The position numbers were made by a program, and so were the translations under genes. From the NCBI GenBank assembly GCA_973895155.1, contig OZ316891.1:21328001-21392000 (forward strand): 64,000 bases of DNA. Direction: 5' to 3'. Under the pieces are notes generated by a model. That model did no database searches, was not told the DNA's origin, and saw nothing but the letters and a program-made list of their open reading frames with translations. This document shows, one piece after another, positions 12,165 through 25,558 of this stretch; within the stretch, counting starts at the first letter, position 1, and every line of letters starts with the position of its first letter. The DNA comes from Marsupella aquatica. Taxonomy: Eukaryota > Marchantiophyta.

Positions 12165-13635
12165 GTCGTCCCATCTTTGGTGTCCTTGCCATTGTTAAAC
12201 CTTTGGTGTGCAGTAACACCTTTAGGCCTCTAACGGGTTTCAAACCAACAAGGACCCTTCTTGACAAAATAATATTTCATAAACAGACCATGAGAAAGAG
12301 ACAACAAAAATATTTGTACATTGTAGTGTTTAGATAAATAGATAAATTGCCTGAACCTGAAATTACTCAGGTAACCATTCAGTCATCACTCCATCTAGCC
12401 ATTTTTTTTGACAAAATTTTGCCAATCACTTACCTTGAAAATTTGCTGGCTAATGGTAATGGAGTTTAGCTCTCTACTATTGGCCACCATTGAATCCCCT
12501 GTGTAGGTGCATTCCCCAGAAAATTATCCTACTTTTTCCAGAAGGTATTGTACAATTGACTATCCCTAGTGCATAATTACACTAAATGCCTTGCTGCATT
12601 TAGGGTTTAGGGTTTAAATTCATCTAGTTTGCGTTGTTTCTGCTCAATTGTACTGAGCCCTTGGAGAGACAAGGGGCCAGCCGGTGTAGCCCTCTCCCAG
12701 AAATCCTGCTCCTCCTCCATTGAATTAAGTGCATCTTCAATCTGCAAGCGCAAATTCAATCTCCACACTTGAAGATGATCCATGACAAAAATCCTATGAA
12801 ATCAGGCAGAGTGCTTTACTTTCATGAAAAGCTTCAAGGGGCACAGCTATGGAGTGTTTAGGGTACCTCAGTTCTTGCTTGCAGATTTTTCCAGTGTCTC
12901 AACAGCCGCAATGTGCTCCTGCATCGGTGAGGGAGTTTGAACCTGGGTTGCTCAGGTTTGAGCATGAGTTAATCATTTTCAGGCATCTTTTTACAAGGCA
13001 TGGGTGCAACGCCTATTGTGCACCCGAGCCATATCACGATGCAGGCCTCCAAACGGCTGTGACATATTTCCCTTTGGCAGGGTTGGCCCACAAAACAGGT
13101 TGCAGATGGTCTTATTTAGCTTCTCTTTGCAAATCATCAGCTAGATGTAATTTGTCCAAGCTGTTCTCTATTGGGACAGTGCCATCAGCCAAAGCTTCAA
13201 TGTGATCTTATATCTTTGTGTCATTGCCATTGTTGAACCTTTGGTGTGCAGTAACACCATTAGGCCATCTCACGGGAAAATTGGCAAAAATGTAACCATA
13301 ATTAGATCATCACTCCATCTAGCCATTTTTTTGTGGGCAAAAATTTGCCAATCACTTACCTTTAAAATGTGCTGGCTAATGGTAATGGGGTTTAGCTCTC
13401 TACCAGTGGCCACCATTGAACTAATGGTTATGGGAGTAATTTCAGGTTGAGACAATTTATCTATCCATCTAAACACTACAATATAATTTTGTTCTCTCTT
13501 TCTCATGGTCTGTTTATGAATGTTTGGCAAGAAGAAACCTTGTTGGTTTGAGGTGCATTGCCCAGAAAGCTACTTTAGCCAGAAAGTATTGTACAATTTG
13601 ACTATTCATAGTGCATAATTACACTAAATGCCTTT
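12165..13635. repeat. Two diverged copies of a ~440-bp repeat, one internally rearranged
   Basis: Copy A (about 12165-12605) and copy B (about 13195-13635) share their left part (CCTTTGGTGTGCAGTAACACC), a middle part (ATCACTCCATCTAGCCATTTTT through GGCCACCATTGAA) and a right part (GTGCATAATTACACTAAATG). A ~130-bp block that in copy A precedes the middle part (12245-12370) appears in copy B after it and reverse-complemented (13435-13548). The sequence between the copies (12640-13190) has a long open frame on the + strand (12849-13205) without known relatives, perhaps remains of a mobile element. Confidence 0.75.
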
Positions 13636-13889
13636 CCATTCCTACCTTCCTTTTAAACCATCTCTAGCCATGACAATAGTAATAGTACACTTTTCCTATA
13701 ATGATGGAGCAAAGTGGCACCTAGAGGAGAAAAATATGAAAAGGGGAGAAGTCTTGGACCCTTCCCCTTCCTTATATATGGCGTGGCTGTGTAATGGTAG
13801 TTGCCACCTTGGCAAAAAAAATAAAAATTAAAAAAAATGGCTGCCTTTGTGTACATGAAATCCTCCCTTCCCCACCCAACGCAGCTCAC

Positions 13890-14100
13890 CCCTCCGCTCC
13901 CCTCCCCTCCCCTCCCCTCCCCTCCCCTCCCCTCGACTGGATCCCCTGCAAATTAATGGCAAACCACCTGTACCAATTTTAGCTCCTATCCATCCATTCA
14001 CTCCGAGGGTCCTCCAGTCGGCCTGCTGCATGGAGCCCGACCCCCTCCCCTCCCCTCCCCTCCCCTCCCCTCCCCACCCCACCCCACCCCACGCGTCCAG
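13890..14100. repeat. (CCCCT)n and (CCCCA)n tracts
   Basis: Two pyrimidine tracts, at about 13892-13935 and 14041-14092, consist of CCCCT and CCCCA units separated by unique sequence. The complementary strand is GGGGA-rich and could form G-quadruplexes. The long Gly/Arg-rich open frames on the minus strand are products of the repeat. Confidence 0.85.
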
Positions 14101-15765
14101 GTGGGTCTGCCTTTCGTTTCTCCCGTGCAAATCGCATTCCTTCGCTACGATCAGGTGAGTTGTGTGCTATGGTGTGATGTGGAGGTGATCTCGATTTGCA
14201 CTGTACTGTGGAGCGAGTGATCAGTGACTGCTCGCACCAGCTACAGTTCATCACAAGTACTGGATTATAATTGTTGGGTTTGCTCTGCCACGGGGCTGTG
14301 GAAATCTGTGGAAGCTCCGAGGAAGTGAACGAGGGGCGCCGGGCCGGAGGAATGGGAGGAAAGGATTCAAAGCGAAGGATTGCTCGCTCTCGGTCGGTTG
14401 TTTAATTTATCGCTTGTGGAGATGATGGACGCGCTGCCCTGCTTGACCGCCTACTTCCTGCAGTGATCAGGACGGATTCGTGATATGAGATCCGTTTGCT
14501 TGCGAGGGAATTATCTAATTGCTGTCAGCGCTTACTTGCCGTTGGTATATACACTACTCTCGACGCCACTAAGCTCTGCTCTGGTCGACTGTTTGCTTGC
14601 GAGCTTGGTTGTGGCCCTCGGCGGCGGGTGGTGGTGGTGGTGCTGCTTCTCTCCTTCGCCTCGGTTTTATGTCGTTCGGTGTTGTTGATTGCGTTTTAGC
14701 CCTACCGCTTGCGGAGGGAGGAGGTGAGTGCATTTAGGAAACCTGCCGCGAGGTTTTGGACTTTCAGTGGCTCCAACAGGGCCTCGGACTGGACTGGACT
14801 GGACTGGACTGGAGTTCTCTTAGTGGGTGATTCTGTGGAAGAATGAATGCAGCGCTCTACAGTCTGAAACAAACCTTCGGCCCTGGGGTTTGATGGCGGT
14901 GGGACGAGCCCTTGTGTCACGTTGTGTTCTTTCCGCGCTTTTGTAGGAGGCACGGTATTGTGTGGTTTCTGCTCGTCCCGCCTCCCTCCCCGTTCGTCCC
15001 CGGTGTGGAATTGGCTAGGAGCTTCTTGTGTGGCGGTGTTCTTGCAAGATTCACGACAGACAGTGTTACTCGCCATCCGCCGCTAAGGAGCAGCTTCTCT
15101 CTTGTCGTTGTCGTCGTCATTATTTAGAAAATGTTGTTTTTTTAGGGTTGTGCTGCGTGGGGGAAACGGCAGCGTGACGATTCCAAGAAACATACCCGTT
15201 TGCGTCTTGTTTTGGAGGATGGTCGTTCCGATGGCCGAGAGCGGCGTGGGAAAAGTTTCTAGCACGGCATGAAGGAGGGCCTCTGTGAGGCTTTGGCGAG
15301 GACAGTGTCTGCGCTGCTTATGGAGCGGTAGCAGCACTGCATTATTGCCGGGACTGGGTTACTGATCATTTTTTTGAACGACGTTGCTTGTGTTCGTGTC
15401 AGTGGCACTGGAGAATAAATTTCTAGATTAGAATCCTCTTTCTGGTATCGGGCCGGACTGACTGACGGTAGGGCACGGGGGGATTTAAAGCACTGACATG
15501 GGAGGGATCAGCATCAGGAACCTATCGTAGGAACGGGTGGGTAGGGCTGTCCATGGTGTTGAGCACAGTCTCGGGGTTAGGATTTGAGCGGGTCGGGAAG
15601 AAAATTATTGCCGTGGATATGTGTCATTACTATAGGGGAAGAACATGCCGAGAATTTCTTTCTACTCCGTTCCGCGAAGTGCCGGCTTGATCGCTGCCGC
15701 TGATGTACAACTGCGGCATCTTCGCGGCATGACTGCTGCTGCTGCATGTTGAGGAGTCTTTAATC
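14101..15765 (+). promoter_or_regulatory. Upstream region and probable leader of the PQT3-like gene
   Basis: Pyrimidine-rich sequence with frequent TTCTCTC and GCTTCTCT phrases, typical of plant 5' leaders, precedes the start codon. A (GGACT)n microsatellite lies at about 14789-14814. From 15541 on, the sequence was also copied to 7839, so that part is the conserved proximal promoter or leader. A 5' UTR intron within 14150-15500 is possible but I cannot define it. Confidence 0.4.
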
Positions 15766-18700
15766 ATGTCTATACACTTCAAATTTAGAAGTGCAGTGGA
15801 GTACGATTCAGTCAGCATTGAGGGCCATTTCATTTCCGTCATCAACCTCAAGGACAAGATTATTGAGGCGAAGAATTTGGGAAAAGGCACAGATTTTGAT
15901 CTTCTAACAACGAACGCGCAAACTGGAGAAGGTACGTGATATCAATTGTGAGGGGAAGGGAGTTCTTTTTGGGTCTCTGGTGGGAGTTGTGGGTTCTGGG
16001 TTCATTTATCAGTGCAACTGTTCTCCAAGGCCAGGTAGACTGCTGCCTCTGCATGACAGGGTGAACGCTTTGCATTGGGGTTTTCGGAACAGTGGAGAAT
16101 TTTTCCAGCTCTTTTTGTGGGGGCCCCGATTTGGTGCGTTGAAAAGTTCCATCAATTACCATCAATTACGGGAAGACACGAATTTTGATGTGCGTAAGTG
16201 GGTGAACTTGTTACAGAATATACGGACGATGCCTTTCTTGTGCCTAAGAATACAAGTGTGATCATCAAACGAGTACCTGCTACACGGGCGAAGCCTATTC
16301 TGCGTGTTGATGACAAGTAAGTGCATGCCTCGCTCTCAATGCGGACATTCTCTCCGACAAACTCCCAATAATCCCATCTTTGTTTCACCGCGGCAATCTG
16401 TGTCCGAGGCCGGAACATCGTATCTCTGTCTTTGTAGTCCCTCTTTTGGCATCCGCGCTATCTCTCGGAGCTTTGCTATATCGAAGGATGGATTTTTCTT
16501 TACCGCAATTCTCCCCGCATGTGGGTCCATTACCTTTCAGGTGACAGTTGCCTTGATCTTCCCCATTGATAACTATTGCATGAAGAGCTGGACCTTGCAA
16601 AGGTTCCTACATCCAGAATATCTATGAGCTTTGTCCCTTTATGTTAGCTCTAAGAATGTAGACTTACGTGCAGACCTAAATCACTCGCAAGTGAGCAGAC
16701 TGGGACCGAGTTTACAAGAGGCTCAGACACTGCAGTACCACCCGCACCTCTTGTTGTAAGTCGTCTATGTCCGCTCTATGTCGGTCTCTGTCCTGGGTAT
16801 GCAAAGATGATATATTTTTGCTTATGTGTTTCATTTACTGCAAAGTTTTCATAGATCATGGACTATGAGTCTGAATCGGAAGGGCATCAATTCCTTTCTG
16901 GCAGCCTGAAAGACTTCCCCGGACTCCGTTTTGAACTAGTTACATTGATATAATTGTAGGTGCTTCCCGTCGTATATAGCTGAATATTTCTGGAAATCCA
17001 GGTATGTTCCTTGGAATTTCTTTGTGACAGTGGTGTTTCATCTTTTGCAGATTGTGACTGATGACAGCATGGATGATTTTGGGGTTGATTTGTATGCCAT
17101 CCCTGAGCCGCTGCCGACCAAAATTGATTTTGATGAGGATAGCCGGTTTACTGCCGTGGTCAACAAGACTGCTACTGACTGGCAAAGGTGATTAACTTGG
17201 GGCCATAAGCTTGCAGATTTGGGTAGGAGTGTTGTAGTGGCAGGGGACATAATTCGTCGCGCGTGCGTATCAATTCGATGATATAATCCGATGAAAGAGA
17301 GATTCGTTATCTTTCTTTGCCGTATATATTGATTCAACTAGTTAGGGAGACTCCGGCCGTACCGCAGGGTATTGCATGCGTCTCTTCTGGACGTGGGCTT
17401 TCTTACGGGCCGTGGTGGCATGTAGGGCAATTGAGAACTTGAATTCGCTAAGAAATCAAAGATACTTTTTCTTTGTAGTGACTTGAGAGTTGCCTTTGTT
17501 ACCTAGTGAATAGTTTGAAATCATGCACCTGGAAAAGCGTAGGAGAGGTGTCCTTGGTTGCGAGCATTGACAGTTCATATGACGAACAAAGAGTAGTGCA
17601 GAAAGACGCGTTCAAGATGCAGCGTTTCTTTTTCCATCCTTGTTGACTTTAATCTTTTTAGTCACCTCCTCAGTCATCTTATCATAACCATTAAGTATAA
17701 AAGATGTTGGACCTCAGACCTTTGTATTTTTGACTCGAAACAGGCAAACACAGGAGGCTTATGCAGGTGGTGGTGGACGTGGTTTTGGAAGGCTCGCCTA
17801 TGGCAGAGGTGTAGCAAGAGGTTTGGATCCTATTCTTCCTTGCGAATTGGCAGTGACGTCGCTTTCAATCAGATTTCATTCCCTGGACAAATCTCTTTGA
17901 ATAGTTGTGGGTGAAGAAGGTGACGGGGCTGTGTGTTTAATCTTGACTGCTGCTGGTTCCATGCTCGGATTGATCTCAGAGGATGTTAAGGTAGTGATCA
18001 GGGTCGACGGCTAGGAACTTTAACCACTTATCTAATCATCTTTAGCCGTTGGGCCTTCCTGTGCGTCATCATAAGAAAATCATGTAACCTTTCCATCCCG
18101 TACATTCATGACCTCATGTGTTTAGATCAGGCCCCCAGTTTGCATGTTTAAAAAACTGTTTCTGGTGTTTCAGCAGACTGAATCGGGTGATCATGAACAG
18201 AGTCCTAAGCCTCGGTAGTGGAGTTCATGACTGTTTTTTGGGTGTTCAGGTAGAGGGTATGGGAGAGCAATTCCACCACAAGGTTATGTGTGTCACCGCT
18301 GTAGCCAACCAGGTGAGTTAAGCTCTTTATCTTAGGCTCAAAGTTGCTGTAGCTTGACGTTAGAAACTTTCATATGTAGAAATATGTTTTCCCCCTCCCT
18401 GTGGCCCTCCTGTCTTGGTATAACTTTTGGCATCTCTGCCATGTTTTAGGTCACTTCATCCAACACTGTCCTACCAATGGCGACCCTTCATATGACATGA
18501 GGAGGGTGAAGCTTCCTGTTGGTATACCGAAGACACGACTGAAGGCTGATCAGGAAGGGGGTTATATTTTGCCTGATGGATCAGTGGCTGCGATGCAACC
18601 AGACGAGTAAGTGCACTCAAGGGTTCAATTTTGCTCTCTCAAGTTTCAACACCTGTGACACTTGGTTTTTCGACCGAGGTTTGTCTGACTGTTTCATTTA

Positions 18701-21700
18701 TGGCACCTGATTATAGGTCTGTGTTTGCGAAAGAGGCAGATGCGTTGCTGTCTGTCAGGCCAACTTCGGCAGAACCACCGCCTGAGCTGAGATGCCCTCT
18801 GTGTCAGGCTATTTTCAAGGATGCAGTGATGATACCTTGTTGCCACTACAGCTTTTGTGATAAATGTAATTATTCTCACCTCAATTTCGAGATCGGTGGC
18901 AGTTATGCTTTTGAAGCCGCTGTTGGTTGTTTCAGTGATTGCGTCTGAGTGGATGAAGTACTTATCTGGGCTATCTGGCCTCTATTCTTTTGCAGGTATA
19001 CGACAAGAGCTTATATCGAAAGGGAAATGCCCCCAATGTGGTTCTAGCAAGTTTAAGAATGATGATCTGCTTCCCAACATTGCTCTCCGTCAAGCTATAG
19101 ATCGCTTTCTGGAAACTCAAGCGCCAACAACCAGTGCAGATGAAGGCCCCAAACCTCAGCCAGTATCTGGTATGTCCTGTGCATGCCTTTAGACAAAGTG
19201 TTCATATCCACCCTTTCCTGAGTATTTTAGTGGGTCCAGTGAGACACTTAATCTGACTTCCATTGTCTTCTTGACCAGATGTGGAGCCCGTTTCTCGCCC
19301 AAAGGCACCAGCTCGGTTACAGATAGAGCTACGAAAGCCTGCTGCAAGCGCGCCCCCGTCAGCAAAAATTGAGGCTGTAGAAAAGGAGAACAGTCCTATC
19401 ATCAATGCGGAACCCGTCACTGATTCTGCAGCTGCAGTTTCGGAGAAGTCCAGCCCTGCAGATGAAGAGAAGGATGCCGATGCTAATCCTAGAGCTGAAG
19501 CTGGGGCTTCAGTAGTCATTGTTCCTTCATCTGCTCCTCAGAATAGTGAGGTTGTTGCTGTCCAAAGTAGCAAAACAGATGAAAATGTGTCAGATGTACA
19601 TCCTGCAATTATGAAGGATGTTTCTGATCTTGTCAAAGGAGGAGGGATGGATCCTGTAATTGACGATGGGGGAGGCATGGTCAATAATATGTCTGAGCCT
19701 CCCTCTCATAAGGAGGCAGAAGGTGTAGCTGTCGAGTCTGAGGTTAGCAAAGGTGTGTTTCATGTATCAACAGTTCGAAATGATGCTCATATACGTGTTC
19801 CTTTGGGACTCAGAAGCACAATTTCTTGTAAGCGGGATGTAGTGGGTATCTCGCATATTGAGACATTATATTGTGTGAACCTCTTATCCATATGCTGTAC
19901 AGCAGTGCAACTCAGCAAAACGGCTGAAAGGCGTATTTTGGTCTAGGTTTGTGGTGAGACTTCTAGGATGTGAGTTTGTATTCTTTAGGGGTGTGCTGGT
20001 AATGTAGGCTTTATGTGACTTTCTTTCAACTAGATATGTTTGTTTGGCGTTGTGTGTTATGATAGGTTTGATAACGATAGTTTCTTACGGTTTTCACGGT
20101 AGCTCCTCCCTGCTCACAGCTTCTCTGCTGCATTGTGTACCTAGAATAGTCTTGACTAGAACTTCGCTTGCGTCGCCCAACTTGAGGATTTTCTTCAATC
20201 TTGAATAGCTGGCAAGCTTTAACAGGCTACTCAAGACCAAAGCCGAATGCCACAGGAACTGGCAGGTAGATCAATTGCTTGTAGTACACAACCTGACAGT
20301 GGTATGACTGGAATATCTTCAGGCAAGAAAAAGAAGAAGCGTGCTCGTGTGATTACTGGAGGTAGGATTTAACATTGTCTTGCAGCCGTGTCTCTTCTCT
20401 TTTCATATAGTTGTGGTTCAGAACCCTCATTTGCCGGAGTAATTGACCCACAACCAAAACCAGAAGATCATTGCCTTTTTTATTTGACTTATTTGTTGAG
20501 ATATCGTTCAGTGAGGCCACATACTTATTTGTTGAGATATCGTTCAGTGAGGCCACATCTCAGCCTGGATTCTCAGTCAGAGTTTCTTCCTTATTCTTAC
20601 GTGTATAGCAGATGGAGCAGGGGACTTCATGGGTGCTGGCAAAGGAAAAAGGGTCAGTCTTTACCCTCTGACCTTTGATTTGTCAGGAGAGTTACTAGTG
20701 TCATTATGGTGCTCAAAAGGGGTTTCTCGAGAGTGTCAGCCATATGTCTGAAAATCTTTCTCTGGCAGATGCAGGGGGACCGATTTTGCTATATTTGTGG
20801 CTCTCCAGAGCATTTAGCTCGAGATTGTTTGGAAAATCCTGAGCTTGCTCAACCACCACATCCAGGGATGTTTGGTCCAGGTACTGGGATACATTTGAAG
20901 CTGTGGTGATTGAAGTCAATAACGGACGTTTCTGTTATAATACCTTGTTTAAGAAATGGTCTCGCTTTCGTAATATTATTCCCTGGGGTAACCTTTCTTG
21001 AGATTCGTTCATCTCACGATTCACTGAAGGAAAAAAAATCTAAGAATTCTTGGAATGTTCGCAGGACCCCCTGGACTGCCACCCTATGGTCCAGATATGT
21101 ACTGGCAGGGACCCCAGATGCCACAGCATGGACGGCCCTTCCCTGGTCCCTACGGAGAGGGCATGTATGGTCCTGGGCCAATGCCCTTTGATGCACCAAT
21201 GATGCCACCTGGACCTTACAACATGGGCCCATACATGCCCCCAATGTATCACGGGGCACCTATGCATGGGTAAGCTACTTATGTTCCAAGTTCAAGTTAT
21301 TATTCATGTGTTCTTGAAATTGTGAATGCAATGCTGCAAGGTCTGCTCTAATTTTAGCTTTCTGTCTGTAGTGGCTTCATGGGTGGTGCTATGCCGCCTT
21401 CTGGTATGGCACCGATGGAGAGGCCTCTAAGTAGGGAGGAATTTATGGAAATGCAAGAGCGGGAGAGACGTCGTCGGTTGATGCATGAACGCCTCCACAG
21501 GTAAGACCCGTTTCGACAGTCTTGTGTTCATGCTGTGCAATATGCAATCCTATGTCGATGTGGAGGTTTGTTAAATTTCCGGTAGCTTAGACCAGAAATG
21601 TAGGGCGTTCTGGTTGAACATTGTTCACCAATGCTGATGGACAGGATAGTTAGATAGATTAGAAGCTAGTTTTTAGGCTTTTGGATGTATGATGAGGTCA

Positions 21701-22969
21701 AGGCTTCGATGTTTGTATTCAATGGTGTAATGTTGTGAAAGGCAAGTTGTTTCAAATATTACTCTGGTTTCAGTCACAAAGTCAGGGTCTGCGTGGAGAA
21801 GCTCTCTTCTTGGTTAAATGGTGACCCGAAAATTGTGTGATCTGTGTAGGGATTGGTCGCCAGAAAGATCATATTCCAGGGAAGGGAACTGGCATCCACA
21901 GACACCAGACTCGGAGAGGAGAAGGTATGAGAATGAGAGGCGAGGTACTATCGAAGAGCATCAGAGTTTGCCTCGGAAACGCGATGTGGACCGAGACTCT
22001 GTAAGAAATTACTCAGATGAAACTGAAATTTATAGGAAAAAGGGAGGTACCCAAGACCAAACACATGTATTGTTAGCTAACAGTGCCGCATATCAGAGGA
22101 ATACGAGCAATTCTGATGATGATCTTGCTTCTTTTGATGAATTGAAGAGCAGAAAATCGCAGCTAGAAAAACATCGGCATAGCGGAAAGGCTCCACCACT
22201 TTCTAGTAAAAGGGAGAGTAGGCATCAGCGGGATGTTGATGTAGAGAGATTTAGCTCAGAGCTTGAGGATGATGTGGTTGAACTAAGCTATTCAGCTAGA
22301 CGCAGTGAAAAGAGGCCTAAAGATGTTGATCTGCCTCCTATGAAGCTTGGTAGGCAGACCTCTAGAAGGAACGAGGATACAAAGAGTGGGCATTTGAGTG
22401 CCAGTGGGGGGGACAGTCATTCGAGCCGTCATAGGAGTAGAAAGAATGTTGTTGATGCTGGAAAGTTCGATATGGACTACGATGAGGGAAAAAGTTTTGT
22501 GAGGTCCAGCAAGCATGCCCGGGGCCGGTCGAGGAGCTCAGAGCAAGTTGGACGGTTGCATGTAAATGAATTTTCAGGCTCTGAAGTGGATGCCCATGAT
22601 GAGATTAGGGATGTGGAAAAACCTAGGCGGCGGAAACATCGTAGCCACTCCAAGTCCAAACCGGAGTTGGGCCTTCCAGAGGGTGAGTCAGATGACGATG
22701 TGAAGAAGAAAAAGAGAAAACATAAGAAGCATCATGATGAAGGTAGCCTGGAGAAAACTAGAGATGGTAGGACTGTTGCAGCTGGAGATCATAGTTCCAA
22801 GCAGCGAAAGCACCACAAATCAAAGAACGGTTCCCACGGGATCACGTCCTCACCTGCCCACCTTGAAGATACTAGGTGGCAACTAGATTCGGGGCATGAT
22901 GTGGTCATTGCTAGCCACAGGGCCAAGCACAGCAAGCATCGGCGCAGTGACAATGGTAAGGTCAAGTAA
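15766..22969 (+). CDS. PQT3-like: RBBP6/PQT3-like DWNN-RING E3 ubiquitin ligase
   Basis: Sixteen exons: 15766-15931, 16217-16316, 16674-16755, 17051-17187, 17744-17820, 18250-18312, 18450-18606, 18717-18865, 18996-19169, 19279-19742, 20226-20361, 20612-20652, 20769-20880, 21065-21269, 21372-21500, 21850-22969. All phases agree and give 1103 residues. Order: ubiquitin-like DWNN domain (1-~75, starting MSIHFKFRSAVEYDSV), CCHC zinc knuckle CHRCSQPGHFIQHC (~200), RING/U-box-like CPLC...CCHYSFCDKC...CPQC (~275-325), a basic KKKKKR stretch, a second knuckle CYICGSPEHLARDC, a Pro/Gly/Met-rich segment and an Arg/Ser/Lys-rich tail. This is the architecture of RBBP6 and Arabidopsis PQT3, nuclear E3 ligases linked to oxidative-stress response and mRNA 3' processing. 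The end of exon 10 (GAG|GTTAGC) is the least certain junction. Intron 11 carries a 36-bp tandem duplication near 20490-20560. Confidence 0.93.
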
Positions 22970-23439
22970 GTAAAGGTAATTGCAGCGGTCTTTGTTGGTC
23001 ATCATTTAGTTGCAAGAGTTTCTCTTCTGCCAATTGGTATATGTCTATCCTTGATCTGGATTTGTGAAAGGGAAGCTGAAAGCCCTTTGGAAGCAGAACT
23101 TGTGAACTTGTGGGCATGTGTCGGGCTGAGATTCTGTTCCATGCCGCATGTCATTGATCTTCAACCTCCCGCAGAGTCCCTGTCTATCTGCTGTGGACTC
23201 TGATTATTGATGTACGTCGAGTTTGCACGAATTTGTCTAAGAAATAAAGATTCAAAGAAAGCAGTCCCCATTCGTACTTTCTACCAATGAGACTACTCTC
23301 CGATGTATTTGACTACTTTACTCTGCCAACGGTTGTGAAAGAGATTCTGTGACTGTTTCTCGTGTCTGGTTTGTACAGTACTCGTCATCTACCACTGGTA
23401 TCAACGTTTGTTTCCGTGGAAGGTATTCAGTTATGGTTT

Positions 23440-23990
23440 GTGTCAGCCTACAGTACAAGGGCTTGGGCTGAAGGGTCCCCTTGCACTTATAAACTACTGT
23501 ACTGCCATACTGAATGAAGGTTCCAACTTGCACCTATACACGACTGTAGTGCCATCTCGGTTTGCACAAAACATACTAATACACCAGGGCATCCAAAATG
23601 AATGAGGGGTCCAACTTGCAATTATACGCTACTGTAGTTCCCTCTAGGTTTGGACAAACAGAGTTACACACCAGGGCGTTCAAAATGAACGAAGAGTCCA
23701 CAACTAGCACCTATACTCTACTGCAGTGCCATCTTGTTTTGGACAAAACATACTAAGAAACCAGGGTGCAACTTGCACTTATGCACTAATGTAGTGCCAT
23801 TTTGGTTTGGACAAAGTATATGAGCAAACCACTGCATCCAATATGAATGAAGGGTCCAACTTGCAATTATACACTACTGTAGTGCTATCTCGGTTTGGGC
23901 CAGTGCCATCTCGGTTTGGGCCAAACTACTTACACAGCAGAGAATTCAGAATGAATGAAGGGTCCAACTTGTACTCATACACTATAGTGC
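23440..23990. repeat. Minisatellite, ~86-bp unit, 5-6 copies
   Basis: Units contain GGTCCAACTTGCAATTATAC, a TGTAGTGCCATCTCGGTTTGG phrase and an ATTCAAAATGAATGAAG phrase, starting near 23520, 23607, 23694, 23764, 23850 and 23960. The fifth unit has an internal 20-bp stutter (GTGCCATCTCGGTTTGGGCC twice). The array begins about 470 bp beyond the PQT3-like stop codon. Confidence 0.85.
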
Positions 23991-25558
23991 CAGCTCAGCC
24001 CATGACCGAACCTAAGTTGCCACTATATGGTTTGTGACAATATGGCTGGGAGTATGGTTTGGGGGCATTTTGGGCCCCCCATCACAATACTGAAGTAGAG
24101 TTTCGCCAATAATTATTAAAATTTTGCTGCTAGCAAAACATTTAGAGGCAAGAATTTTGAATACCTGAACGATTGGGGATTGTCCTGACCCCAATTTCTT
24201 TTCAAATTGGTGAATGGATAAATGAGTCTTTCATGCTGGTGAGGGCTAGCTACATCACAAAATTGAAAAATTTCAACGTTCTTGACACAGATTAAAGAAC
24301 AAATTGCATTGGCCTTGAAAACATTTTACATCCAGTGCCAATTGCAGCACAATGAGAGCAATAATATTGGGTGATCTAATCAGGTTGAGGCTCACCATTC
24401 CATGTGCATCTGTTCTTTAATGTTTCTTTTGTCCAGCAGCAGATTGGCGCCCAATTAGGCCATTGTTGGTCATTGACAGTATTTGATTCACTCACAAATG
24501 GCAAGTGATAGCTGAACCACAATTAGTAATCCATGACTGGAGCTCAAACACTAACACAAAAGCTGTTGCAACAATGCCAAGCTCATTTGCAAATGGGTCA
24601 ACTGCAGACCACAAGTCACAGCATGAACTGGCTGTATAGGACTAATTGCCAGGTGAAATGACATAATCCTCCTGCAACAGGTCACATTCAGATGGAAGTG
24701 TTACACATATCACCCTTAGTAAAATACTATGTGAGACCTGGGTCTATGCGGGGTTGCCAAAATCCTGGCTGGGCTTCCATGTAAATGTGGTATGTAATAC
24801 AGGTTACTGGTGTGGTACGAATCATGGAGGTCCTTACTATATCCATATAAATCTATGACCCAAAACTATTGATAAGTAATTTTTCCAGTCCCGTATTTGC
24901 ATATAAACAATAGTTTAAGATGGGGTTCTAGTCTGAACCTGCTTCTAAAATGCTCTCCCCTGTTGCCGCTGATCAGCTACTCTTTCACTTTCTGGTCACA
25001 ACCTAGTAATCAACCCCCTGCCCAGACCGTCATTACTTTTAAGTTTTGTGCTTAGAGTCAAAGAAAGAAGTTATCCTATACTTCCAAGTTTCATGCTTGG
25101 AGGCAAAGAAAGAAGACAGAAAAATAAATTGAAAGTTTTAAAAATAGTGAGGGGGAGGCATGTCCTGCAGAAGGGCAAGAGCAACAATAAGAGTTTTGAG
25201 GCTATTATTGTTCGTAATGTTCTGGAATGGGACCTTAGTACACTTAAAGGCCTGAGAGATTTCTTTTGTCTAACTTTTGTAAAGTAGTGGTAGAATCTTC
25301 CTAAAGAGCTGATCTGATCTAGAGAGCATTATGCACCCATAATGCCCTGAAAATGCAAAGGGCAAAATCATGAAAGACATTAATCTTGTATAAGCCCTGA
25401 AAAACACACAGGAAAATATCATGAGGACATCTTATTATTAAATTGTGAACAAAAGCTAGAATTGGAACCTACAGTAGGTTTCTAGAGTGAAGTCTCTAGA
25501 CCCTAACTCTAGGGCCCCACCCAAATTTGCAGATGGAAAGAACTACAAGTCATAATTC
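23991..25558. other. Intergenic DNA without recognised features
   Basis: AT-rich, no gene, RNA or element end that I can support. Frame 25048-25287 on the + strand is Lys/Arg-rich and unlike known proteins. Confidence 0.5.

Noticed and set aside
12596-12618. TTTAGGGTTTAGGG, plant telomere-type repeat
   Set aside because: Only two units; compatible with chance or a telo-box, not with an interstitial telomere.
13828-14254. Gly/Arg-rich minus-strand frames
   Set aside because: Direct translation of the (CCCCT)n tracts.
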